Position numbers and translations under genes: made by a program
Source of the DNA: an uncultured Methylococcaceae bacterium
Lineage (GTDB): Bacteria > Pseudomonadota > Gammaproteobacteria > Methylococcales > Methylococcaceae
NCBI GenBank assembly: GCA_903910005.1
Contig: CAIVXW010000128.1
Span: 1-13,455 of the forward strand
DNA length: 13,455 bases
Direction of reading: 5' to 3'
The notes under the pieces: generated by a model
The model's database searches: none
The model's input: only the letters and a program-made list of their open reading frames with translations
What the model was told of the DNA's origin: nothing
Part shown: in pieces, positions 1 to 6,927 of the stretch
How positions within the stretch are numbered: position 1 is the stretch's first letter
Layout: every line of letters begins with the position of its first letter

Positions 1-530
1 ACCCCCGGCAATTCCTCCGCCCGTTCCGCCACGCGCTCATACCCTTCAGTCCAGCGACGGCTTTCCTTCAGTCCCGGACGGTTTCCGTCACTGTCCTTCG
101 GTTCCCGGGCCCACATCCACAGATCAAGCACGCCCAGGGGTTCGTGATTCGGCGTGACCACGTACGTCGGATGCAGGTACATGCCCCGTTGCGACTCATA
201 CGACAGCGGCCCCAGTCCCTTGATCTGCTGCCCGTTGAAGTTCAGTTCCGTGGTATCCTGAAGGCATAACAGCAGCGGAAATTCCCGCATCCGCTCCACC
301 GTGGCATCGCTGTGCGGTGTCAATATGTGTTCCCACCCCAGCGGATGCTCCGGATCATCGGCATGGCTCAAAAAGCGATAGGTGCCCTGGGTTTCTCCCC
401 AACTGCCGCAGGCACCCGGAATGCTGGCCTCGGGGGCGTTGCTGAGGGTGTTCGAGATCAGCATTAACCGCTTCTTCAAGCGGGCATCGCCCAGATCGGC
501 ACCTGAAAATTCGTGTTCTGACCAGGACAT
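1..530 (-). CDS. IS4-family Tn5-like transposase, N-terminal part (runs off left edge)
   Basis: This is a DDE transposase for cut-and-paste movement of its own IS. Reading from the ATG at 528-530 gives 176 residues with no stop up to the window edge. The N-terminus (SWSEHEFSGADLGDARLKKR) is the DNA-binding domain typical of Tn5-like transposases. It is followed by a conserved GSWGETQGTYRFL stretch (about residues 42-54) and QDTTELNF at 91-98. D92 in that last motif matches the first catalytic aspartate of the family (D97 in Tn5). The second Asp and the YREK glutamate would lie beyond the edge, since full-length relatives have roughly 450-480 residues. A purine-rich AAGAGAG lies upstream of the ATG as a ribosome site. 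Nothing visible says whether the full protein is intact. Confidence 0.9.
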   Translation of the reverse strand, partial: MSWSEHEFSGADLGDARLKKRLMLISNTLSNAPEASIPGACGSWGETQGTYRFLSHADDPEHPLGWEHILTPHSDATVERMREFPLLLCLQDTTELNFNGQQIKGLGPLSYESQRGMYLHPTYVVTPNHEPLGVLDLWMWAREPKDSDGNRPGLKESRRWTEGYERVAERAEELPG

Positions 531-665
531 GGCAGTCGCTCTCTTGAGTGGGGTTGAAAAGCGATAGCAGACCGCATTTCGCTGCTTTATTCAAGCCCCG
601 AACCGCACTGGCTGCCGCCAAACCCCTGCCGAACCCTCATTCTGACTGGACTTCAGGAATTGTGT
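1..665 (-). mobile_element. Partial IS4-family (Tn5/IS50-like) insertion sequence, one end
   Basis: The stretch holds the start of a transposase gene and the leader that separates it from the IS end. The right boundary is inferred from where recognisable MscS coding sequence resumes (about 665-672). I could not define the terminal inverted repeat or a 9-bp target duplication, because the other end lies outside the window. The leader (531 to about 665) carries no gene. Its only noticeable structure is a weak inverted pair around 643-656. The boundary could be wrong by some 20 bp. Confidence 0.7.
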
Positions 666-1707
666 GCAATGGTATGGCATCAACCCCGGACGCAGAGGCT
701 CCAGTGTTGAGGGAACCGTGGATGAAATCAGTTGGCGCACCACCCGGCTACTGGGATCGGATGGCAATGTGATTATCGTGCCGAACAATCAGTTGTCTTC
801 CAGCACCCTCATCAACTACTCAAAACCGGCAGATTATTTTCAGTTTCCCATCGTCGTCACCCTTGACAGCGACGTGCCTACCGACAAGGCGTTACGCATC
901 CTGTTGACGGCTGCCGTAGAGGCCTCCCCGAAATTTTCCCCCGCAGGGGCACCGCCACCGGCAGTCAGCATACAGGCCATCACCCTGCAGGGCATCGACT
1001 ATAGAATCAACGTCTATCCCCGTTTCAAAACCCGGTCACTGGCCCGTGACTGGCTACAGCAGCGTGTGCTGTGTCACCTGGCTCATGCAGGGCTGGCTCC
1101 AGCCCGTGTCAGGCAGGACGTTTACGAGGCGGGATCATTCGCAACCGCAGAGGCCGGAACCATCGACCTTGCGGCAATTTTGGGTCGTCAGGACGTTTTC
1201 CGTGATCTTGACAGATTTTCCAGGCAGCTTCTGGCGGATGCGGCGATCCGGCGGCAATGGCCCGCCGACACTCTGCTGATGGAGGGCGGTGATATTGCCG
1301 ACACCCTGTTTTTGGTGATTGAAGGTTTGCTGACTGCCGGGGAATGGCGCAAAAAACCCGGCGGGCCATCGCCATCGGCACGGCCCGACAAGGTACTGGG
1401 TCCCGGAACCTTGATCAACGCGACGGCCATGCTGGCGGGCGGCACCTGCGATGTTACCCTGCGTACCCGGAGCCCGGTGTTGTTGTATGAAATGGGCTGG
1501 CCCGCGCTGGAGACACTCTTTCAGCAACGACCGGAATATGCCCGGTGCATTAGCCGACGGGTCGCAGAGCAACTGGCAGGGGAAATCGCCGAGGGCGACT
1601 CCCGGGCCTATTCACGGTATGGCACCGGCAAGGCGGAAGCGTTGTCTGCCATGGTATTCAAGAACCTGCAACGTTCGCTGGCGCATATCGAACTGGCGCA
1701 GGCATGA
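664..1707 (+). pseudogene. MscS-type mechanosensitive channel with cNMP-binding-like domain, N-terminus lost to IS insertion
   Basis: This is the remnant of a small-conductance mechanosensitive channel. The open frame (347 codons from a GTG at 664) begins inside the MscS beta domain: EGTVDEISWRTTRL (16-29) and NVIIVPNNQL (35-44) are its pore-proximal signature. The alpha/beta C-terminal domain of the channel follows (about 55-155). A CRP-like beta-roll domain comes next (about 180-305; LFLVIEG, GPGTLINATAML). No transmembrane helix remains, so a channel cannot form from this piece. An in-frame stop at 643-645 lies just upstream, and the homology starts where the IS ends. The phosphate-binding cassette of the beta-roll lacks the usual Gly-Glu and Arg-Ala pairs, so nucleotide binding is doubtful. 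A truncated soluble protein might still be made from the GTG, but a pseudogene is more likely. Confidence 0.8.
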
Positions 1708-1921
1708 GTTACCGTCAACCGGGGAAAACTCAATCCGAACACCCGCTTCCGGTATCGTTCAGATGAAGCCGCTACTTCAGTGTGTGCCCCAGAAGCACCA
1801 CGATTCGGACTGGTGCGGGCCGACTGGCAATCCGCGGAATGCGCTTATACCCTGCCACTCCGACGCGCCTTGCCAAACCATTGATGGCGGAGGTTGCCGC
1901 TGGTCGTGGAACGAGTCGCTT

Positions 1922-1943
1922 GTGGCAGGCGAGACGCCCGCAC
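1922..1943. repeat. Short GC-rich hairpin, possibly REP-like
   Basis: Arms GTG...GGCG and CGCC...CAC pair around an AGA loop, with a small unpaired bulge in the middle of the stem. It sits in non-coding DNA between the broken channel gene and the operon. It resembles the small palindromes scattered between genes in many proteobacteria. Only one copy is visible, so repeat status is a guess. It lacks a T-run, so it is not a convincing terminator. Confidence 0.25.
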
Positions 1944-1995
1944 TTGTGCATGGGCAGACCCAGTGCCCTAAACACGCTCCGTCCCCCGATGGTGC

Positions 1996-2024
1996 CGATC
2001 CAGGCTGCGAACTTTGCCCGATAC
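1996..2024 (+). promoter_or_regulatory. Weak ECF-sigma-like promoter candidate for the lipid operon
   Basis: CGATCC (1996-2001) and CGATAC (2019-2024) are separated by 17 nt. The pair lies 48 nt before the first ATG. The first hexamer is one base off TGATCC, which I recall as the -35 element of RpoE/ChrR (singlet-oxygen) promoters in alphaproteobacteria. The match is short and could be chance. An alternative is TTGCTG (2035-2040) with TACGTA (2058-2063), spacer 17, but its second hexamer is poor and very close to the start codon. Confidence 0.18.
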
Positions 2025-2072
2025 CTGCGGTCACTTGCTGCCGTTGCCCAGCCTCCCTACGTAGTAAATACC

Positions 2073-3140
2073 ATGATTGCATCCTTATCCTCGCTCTCAC
2101 TCTCACTGGCCGAAAGTGGCCGCCTGCCCGACTGGGTTCTGCGGGCCGGCATCCGTGTCTTGCTGCGACAACGGCTTGCGTCGCTGCCGACGGGTGGCTC
2201 CGCTGCCGGTCACCGTTACCTGACGGATTTTCTGGCCGATATGGCCGCAGCCCCGATTGCCCTGGTTCCGGATACGGTCAACCTGCAGCACTATGAGGTT
2301 CCGGCGGCTTTTTTTGAAAAAGTCCTGGGGCAGCGACGGAAATACAGCAGTTGCCTCTGGCCTGACGGGGTGACCACCCTGGACGAGGCCGAAAAGGCCG
2401 CCCTGCATGAAACCTGTGTCCATGCCGATCTGAGCGACGGACAAACGATTCTGGAGTTGGGATGTGGTTGGGGTTCGCTCAGCCTGTGGATGGCTGAACA
2501 TTATCCGAACAGCCGTATCGTTGGCGTTTCCAATTCCGGCAGTCAGCGAGCCAGCATCCTGGCACGGGCCGGGGCAGCCGGTTACGCCAATCTGACGATT
2601 CTCACTCATGACATGAATGAGTTCACCCCCGGGCAACGCTTTGACCGGATCGTATCGGTGGAAATGTTTGAACACATGCGTAACTGGCAACGCCTGTTTC
2701 ATCGCATCAATGACTGGCTCAACCCCGACGGGCGTTTCCTGATGCATGTTTTCTGTCATAAAAGTCTGCCATATACCTTCGATGCCGGGGACAGCAACGA
2801 CTGGATGGGTCAGCATTTTTTCGCAGGCGGCATGATGCCGTCCCGCGACCTGCCAGGGCTGATCGAAAGCCCGCTGCAACTGGAACAAGCCTGGCTGTGG
2901 AATGGGCAGCACTACCAGAAAACAGCCAACGCCTGGCTGGCCAACATGGATCGGCAACGCGAGGCATTGTGGCCCACCCTGACCGCCGTTTACGGTGAGG
3001 ATGCTGCCCGGCTCTGGTGGGTACGCTGGCGGATGTTTTTCATGGCATGTGCCGAGTTGTTCGGCTACCGCACTGGCAACGAGTGGCAAGTGGGACACTA
3101 CCGGTTTCATCGTACCGGTGACGGTATCGGCCATGTTTGA
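2073..3140 (+). CDS. CFA synthase-like / coclaurine-NMT-like SAM-dependent methyltransferase
   Basis: This 355-residue class I methyltransferase belongs to the cyclopropane-fatty-acid-synthase superfamily, in the branch that resembles plant coclaurine N-methyltransferases and is often found beside DUF1295 genes. Motifs: HYEVPAAFF (73-81) before the core, YSSCLW with C94 at the active-site cysteine position, SAM-binding ILELGCGWGS (126-135), SVEMFEHM (195-202) and HVFCHK (225-230). E200 and H225 match the places of the catalytic/bicarbonate Glu and His of E. coli Cfa. Predicted cytosolic, acting at the membrane surface on acyl chains or another lipid; the substrate is inferred only from family and context. 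The ATG at 2073 is chosen because the protein then begins with the usual LAESGRLPDWVLRAGIRVLLRQRL-type helix. No clear Shine-Dalgarno precedes it. First gene of the operon; its end overlaps the next start by 8 nt. Confidence 0.88.
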   Translation: MIASLSSLSLSLAESGRLPDWVLRAGIRVLLRQRLASLPTGGSAAGHRYLTDFLADMAAAPIALVPDTVNLQHYEVPAAFFEKVLGQRRKYSSCLWPDGVTTLDEAEKAALHETCVHADLSDGQTILELGCGWGSLSLWMAEHYPNSRIVGVSNSGSQRASILARAGAAGYANLTILTHDMNEFTPGQRFDRIVSVEMFEHMRNWQRLFHRINDWLNPDGRFLMHVFCHKSLPYTFDAGDSNDWMGQHFFAGGMMPSRDLPGLIESPLQLEQAWLWNGQHYQKTANAWLANMDRQREALWPTLTAVYGEDAARLWWVRWRMFFMACAELFGYRTGNEWQVGHYRFHRTGDGIGHV

Positions 3141-3912
3141 CTGGATTCCGGCCCTTGCTGCCCTGCCCGTATTGCTGGGCATGGCGTTCCTGACCTGGCT
3201 GGCCAGCCTTTACAAACGTGACACCAGCATCGTCGACAGTGTCTGGGCACTGTTTTTTGTGGCAGTCCTCTTGAGCGGGTGGCAGCAGCCACCGGTCAAT
3301 GGTCCCCGTGCGGTAGTCGCGCTGCTACTGGTCGGTATCTGGGCGGCCCGGCTCAGTGGCTACCTGACCTGGCGCAATTGGGGGCAGCCGGAGGATCGCC
3401 GCTATCGGGCCATCCGCGCCAGCAATCAACCGCATTACGCGCTGAAAAGCCTGGTCATCGTGTTTGCCCTGCAGGCGGGACTGGCCTGGCTGATCGCCCT
3501 GCCGATGCTGCCGGTGCTGAAATCACCCGCTGCCTGGAGCGGGCTGGACAGTCTGGGGGTGGCCGTATTTGTGACGGGCCTGGTTGTGGAGACGCTGGCA
3601 GACTGGCAACTGGCCCGTTTCAAGGCACAACCGCAGACCGACGACGCAGTACTGGATCAAGGCTTGTGGCACTATTCGCGTCATCCCAACTATTTTGGTG
3701 AGGCCGTCGTCTGGTGGGGGTTTTACCTGCTGGCACTGGGGTCCGGGGCACCGGTATGGCTGCTGCTGTCACCAGTGCTGCTGACAGTGTTGCTACTGAG
3801 GGTATCGGGCATTCCCCTGCTGGAGCAGGATATGGCCGGGCGTCGACCGGCCTACCGTGACTACGTCCGCAGAACCCCTGCATTCATCCCCTGGCCACCC
3901 AGGGACATCTGA
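3133..3912 (+). CDS. DUF1295 integral membrane protein (steroid 5-alpha-reductase-like)
   Basis: This 259-residue polytopic membrane protein matches the DUF1295 family, which is related to steroid 5-alpha reductases and isoprenylcysteine methyltransferases. About six hydrophobic segments are visible (near 5-25, 36-50, 59-76, 105-125, 140-157 and 191-223). The family signature HYSRHPNYFGE lies at 180-190, followed by VVWWGFYLLAL. RDTSIVDSVWAL (29-40) in the first loop is also typical. The C-terminal YRDYVRRTPAFIPWPP is the standard ending. Relatives reduce or bind hydrophobic lipid substrates with NADPH, so reduction of an unsaturated or oxygenated acyl chain is a reasonable but unproven guess. 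The start overlaps the methyltransferase stop by 8 nt (shared ATGTTTGA), a sign of translational coupling. The frame is open upstream to 2995, but that part is inside the previous gene. Confidence 0.88.
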   Translation: MFDWIPALAALPVLLGMAFLTWLASLYKRDTSIVDSVWALFFVAVLLSGWQQPPVNGPRAVVALLLVGIWAARLSGYLTWRNWGQPEDRRYRAIRASNQPHYALKSLVIVFALQAGLAWLIALPMLPVLKSPAAWSGLDSLGVAVFVTGLVVETLADWQLARFKAQPQTDDAVLDQGLWHYSRHPNYFGEAVVWWGFYLLALGSGAPVWLLLSPVLLTVLLLRVSGIPLLEQDMAGRRPAYRDYVRRTPAFIPWPPRDI

Positions 3913-3932
3913 CAACCAACCCGAATGTTCTT

Positions 3933-4913
3933 ATGCCATCACCTCATCCGCCCCGCCCCGCTCCCAGCCTCCAGCATTGGCGAACCGTGTTGTTGAGCTG
4001 GCTCGACAACGAGGCCGGCACCCTCCCCGATGATGCCGGCAGTCAGCACATCGACTGGCTGGGTAGCATACCGTTCATCGCCCTGCATCTGGCCTGCCTG
4101 GCAGTCTTCTGGGTTGGCGTCAGTCCGGTTGCCGTCTGCCTTGCCGTAGGCCTGTATCTGCTGCGGATGTTTGCCATTACCGGCTTTTACCATCGCTATT
4201 TTGCCCACAAGGCGTTTCGTACTTCTCGCCCGGTGCAGTTCCTGTTTGCCGTGATGGGAGCCGCCGCCGTGCAGCGTGGCCCACTCTGGTGGGCGGCTCA
4301 TCACCGCCACCACCACGCCCACGCCGATGATCCTGACGATGTGCATTCACCCCACCGGCGTGGTTTTTGGTGGAGCCACACGGGCTGGTTTCTGTGTCGG
4401 GCCAATTTTCGCACCCGTGCCGAGCTGGTTCGGGAATGGCTGGTGTTTCCCGAACTGCGGTTTCTGGATCGTTACGATGGCCTGGTGCCGCTCCTGCTGG
4501 CTCTGGGTCTGTTTGGACTGGGTGAATGGCTGGCCTGGCAGGTACCCGACTGGCACACCAACGGCCCGCAACTCCTGGTCTGGGGCTTCGTCATTTCAAC
4601 CATTGCCCTCTATCACGCCACCTACGCGGTTAATTCGCTGGCCCATGTCTGGGGATGGCGGCGTTATGCCACCCGCGACGACAGTCGCAACAATGCCTTT
4701 CTCGCCTTGCTGACCCTGGGCGAAGGCTGGCACAACAATCATCACCATTATCCGGCGGCGGCCCGCCAGGGCTTTTACTGGTGGGAGTTCGACCCAACCT
4801 GGTACCTGCTGCGGCTGATGGCCAGCCTGGGCCTGGTCTGGGATCTCAAACCGCTGCCCGGCTATATCCGCGAGGCGCGTCACATCAAATCCGGTTCAGG
4901 AGCATCAGAATGA
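3933..4913 (+). CDS. Membrane fatty acid desaturase (delta-9 acyl-CoA/acyl-lipid type)
   Basis: This 326-residue di-iron desaturase introduces a double bond into a fatty acyl chain using O2 and an electron donor. All three histidine boxes are present: HRYFAH (87-92), HHRHHH (123-128) and HNNHHH (267-272). NSLAH (234-238) supplies the extra metal-side histidine known in stearoyl-CoA-type desaturases. Hydrophobic stretches at about 45-82, 102-113, 183-203 and 212-233 fit a four-helix membrane core. FRTSRP (95-100), WWSHTGWFL (146-154) and GEGWHNNHH (263-271) are standard for the family. No cytochrome b5 domain is fused and no ferredoxin or reductase gene is nearby, so electrons must come from elsewhere. 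It begins 20 nt after DUF1295 without an evident ribosome site. It ends in an ATGA overlap with the FAD protein gene, so it is part of the same transcript. The regiochemistry cannot be read from sequence. Confidence 0.93.
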   Translation: MPSPHPPRPAPSLQHWRTVLLSWLDNEAGTLPDDAGSQHIDWLGSIPFIALHLACLAVFWVGVSPVAVCLAVGLYLLRMFAITGFYHRYFAHKAFRTSRPVQFLFAVMGAAAVQRGPLWWAAHHRHHHAHADDPDDVHSPHRRGFWWSHTGWFLCRANFRTRAELVREWLVFPELRFLDRYDGLVPLLLALGLFGLGEWLAWQVPDWHTNGPQLLVWGFVISTIALYHATYAVNSLAHVWGWRRYATRDDSRNNAFLALLTLGEGWHNNHHHYPAAARQGFYWWEFDPTWYLLRLMASLGLVWDLKPLPGYIREARHIKSGSGASE

Positions 4914-6148
4914 AAATAGCCATTATCGGCAGCGGCATTGCCGGTCTGACCGCAGCGCACCGCTTACACCCCCGCCACGAGATCACACTCTTTGAGGCAG
5001 GTAGCCATATCGGTGGCCATACCCACACCCATGACATTGAGTTGAACGGTCGGCACTGGGCCGTTGATAGCGGGTTTATCGTGTTCAACGACTGGACTTA
5101 TCCGAACTTCATCGCCTTGATGACTGAGCTGGGCATCGGCTCCCGGCCCAGTTCGATGAGTTTCAGCGTGCGTTGCGAAAAAACCGGGCTGGAGTACAGC
5201 GGCAATACCCTCAATACGGTGTTTGCCCAGCGTCGCAATCTGTTCTCCCCTTCGTTTTACCGCATGATTGGAGAGGTGCTGCGTTTCAACCGTGAGGCTC
5301 CCGGCTTTCTGGAAGCAGGCGACGATCAGACCCGGCTGGGCGATTACCTGACCGCCAACCAGTATGGGCAGGAATTTCGCGAACACTACATTATTCCCAT
5401 GGGTTCTGCGATCTGGTCGGCGGCTCCCGGTGACATGCTGGCATTTCCGGCCCGCTACTTCATCCGCTTCTTCCATAATCACGGCATGTTGAGTATCCAT
5501 GACCGCCCGTTGTGGCGGGTGATAGCGGGCGGTTCCCGTACTTATGTGGAAGCCCTGACCCAGCCGTTCCGGGAGCGCATCCATCTGAACACACCGGCAG
5601 TGCGTGTCACCCGTGATGACCAGGGTGTGACCGTGGGTACACCCACTGCCGAGGCCCGCTTTGATGCCGTGGTTCTGGCCTGTCACAGCGACCAGGCTCT
5701 GGCCATGCTGACCGATGCCAGCCTGACTGAACAACAGATACTGGGGGCCATTCCCTATCAGGAAAATCAGACGGTCCTGCATACCGATGCCTCGGTGCTG
5801 CCACGGGCCAAACGGGCCTGGGCAGCCTGGAATTACCACATACCGGATCGGCCACAGGATCGGGTCGCAATCACCTACAACATGAACATTCTGCAGGGGC
5901 TGGATGCCCCCGAAACCTTCTGCGTCAGCCTCAACCACGGTGACCGCATCAATCCGGCCCGTATCCTCAAGCGTCTGACCTATCACCACCCGGCCTATAC
6001 CCCGGCGGGTGTTGCTGCCCAGGCTCGCCACGCCGAGATCAGCGGTGTCAACCGTACCTTCTATGCCGGTGCCTACTGGGGCTTCGGTTTTCATGAGGAC
6101 GGCGTCAGGAGTGGCCTGCGGGTGGCCGCCCAAATCAACGAGGCCTGA
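4910..6148 (+). CDS. FAD-dependent amine-oxidase-like protein (COG2907)
   Basis: This 412-residue flavoprotein belongs to the NAD/FAD-binding group COG2907, regularly encoded beside DUF1365 and CFA-like genes. The dinucleotide-binding fold opens at the N-terminus: IAIIGSGIAGLTAAHRL (3-19), with E29 placed to bind the FAD ribose and GGHTHTH (35-41) after it. FNDWTYPNF (59-67) and IIPMGSAIWSA (161-171) are conserved. YAGAYWGFGFHEDGVRSGL (385-403) is the FAD-closing motif. The enzyme probably oxidises or desaturates an acyl chain; the family is related to amine oxidases and phytoene-desaturase-like proteins. Plant cyclopropane synthases carry a similar FAD domain fused ahead of their CFA domain, which argues for joint action with the methyltransferase at 6928. 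AGGAG at 4898-4902, 7 nt before the ATG, is a strong ribosome site. The ATGA overlap suggests coupling with the desaturase. Confidence 0.92.
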   Translation: MKIAIIGSGIAGLTAAHRLHPRHEITLFEAGSHIGGHTHTHDIELNGRHWAVDSGFIVFNDWTYPNFIALMTELGIGSRPSSMSFSVRCEKTGLEYSGNTLNTVFAQRRNLFSPSFYRMIGEVLRFNREAPGFLEAGDDQTRLGDYLTANQYGQEFREHYIIPMGSAIWSAAPGDMLAFPARYFIRFFHNHGMLSIHDRPLWRVIAGGSRTYVEALTQPFRERIHLNTPAVRVTRDDQGVTVGTPTAEARFDAVVLACHSDQALAMLTDASLTEQQILGAIPYQENQTVLHTDASVLPRAKRAWAAWNYHIPDRPQDRVAITYNMNILQGLDAPETFCVSLNHGDRINPARILKRLTYHHPAYTPAGVAAQARHAEISGVNRTFYAGAYWGFGFHEDGVRSGLRVAAQINEA

Positions 6149-6151
6149 GGG

Positions 6152-6925
6152 ATGCACAGTGCCATCTACACCGGCCAGATTCGGCATCGCCGTTTTCTAC
6201 CAACCCCCCATTGCTTTCAGTACCGGCTGTTCATGATGTACCTTGATCTGGCCGAACTGGATAGCGTATTCCGGGGGTGCTGGTTCTGGTCGGTCGGACG
6301 CTGGAATCTGGCCTGGTTGCGGCGGGCAGACTACCTGGGCGATCCTGCCGTGCCGCTCGACACCGCCGTACGCGACCGGGTAGAGCAGGCGACCGGCCAA
6401 CGCCCGACGGGTCCGATCCGGCTGCTGACCCATCTACGTTATTTTGGCTACTGCTTTAACCCGGTCAGCTTTTATTACTGCCACGATGCTGCCGACACCC
6501 GCGTCGAAACCATTGTTGCCGAAATCACCAATACACCCTGGAACGAACGGCGTGCCTATGTGCTGACACCGGCACTGGATGACCCGCACGGGCGACTGCA
6601 CCGGTACCGCTTCGCCAAGGATTTTCACATCTCGCCCTTTATGCCCATGGATGTGGCATACGATTGGCACTTCAACGAGCCTGGCGAAAGGCTCAACGTA
6701 CACATGCGGCTGAATCGGGATGACAGCACCGTGTTTGATGCCAGCCTCAAGCTGCAGCGGCACGCCCTGAGCGGTCTCCGGCTGGCCCGGACACTGGCAG
6801 GCTATCCGCTGATGACGTTGCAGGTGATGGCCGGCATTTACTGGCAGGCGGCCCGGCTACACCTCAAGCGGGTTCCCGTTTACGATCACCCCGGCACCCA
6901 CCCGACCGGATCAACAGGAGTCTAA
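6152..6925 (+). CDS. DUF1365 family protein
   Basis: This 257-residue protein is a clear DUF1365 member of unknown biochemical function. The signature opening HSAIYTGQIRHRRF (2-15) and FQYRLFMMYLDLAEL (22-36) is present. It is followed by the conserved core LRYFGYCFNPVSFYYC (95-110), EITNTPWNER (124-133) and KDFHISPFMPMDVAYDW (156-172). There is no signal peptide; a hydrophobic patch near 218-230 could touch the membrane. The gene lies 3 nt after the FAD gene and 2 nt before the second methyltransferase, the FAD-DUF1365-CFA order seen in many bacteria. In Rhodobacter sphaeroides a gene of this family is in the RpoE/ChrR singlet-oxygen regulon. A role as an accessory or catalytic partner in acyl-chain modification is inferred from that linkage only. 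Confidence 0.92.
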   Translation: MHSAIYTGQIRHRRFLPTPHCFQYRLFMMYLDLAELDSVFRGCWFWSVGRWNLAWLRRADYLGDPAVPLDTAVRDRVEQATGQRPTGPIRLLTHLRYFGYCFNPVSFYYCHDAADTRVETIVAEITNTPWNERRAYVLTPALDDPHGRLHRYRFAKDFHISPFMPMDVAYDWHFNEPGERLNVHMRLNRDDSTVFDASLKLQRHALSGLRLARTLAGYPLMTLQVMAGIYWQAARLHLKRVPVYDHPGTHPTGSTGV

Positions 6926-6927
6926 AG

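Larger units (their letters stand above)
1708..2072. other. Gene-free region upstream of the lipid operon
   Basis: No frame here gives a recognisable protein. The frame of the following methyltransferase is open back to 1782, but the added residues look random and are rich in Pro and Arg. The region should hold the promoter of the seven-gene operon. Visible items are a short hairpin at 1922-1943, an 8-bp palindrome CTACGTAG at 2057-2064, and weak promoter-like hexamers. No good sigma-70 pair or LitR-type palindrome was found. Confidence 0.5.

Noticed and set aside
643..665. Tn5-type outer-end sequence at the IS boundary
   Set aside because: A CTGACT occurs at 642-648, but the following bases and the orientation do not fit a Tn5-like end. 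I could not define the terminal repeat.
1782..2072. 97-residue N-terminal extension of the first methyltransferase
   Set aside because: The added residues look random; the family N-terminal helix starts at the ATG at 2073.
1451..2296. Plus-strand open frame bridging the channel remnant and the operon leader
   Set aside because: It overlaps two real coding regions in another frame, and the translation is rich in Cys, Trp and Pro without domain signals.
2103..3182. Long open frame antisense to the first methyltransferase
   Set aside because: No domain, no ribosome site; the opposite strand carries complete methyltransferase motifs.
4964..6187. Long open frame (about 400 codons) antisense to the FAD gene
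   Set aside because: It lies opposite a gene with clear FAD motifs, has no recognisable domain and is explained by GC-rich codon use.
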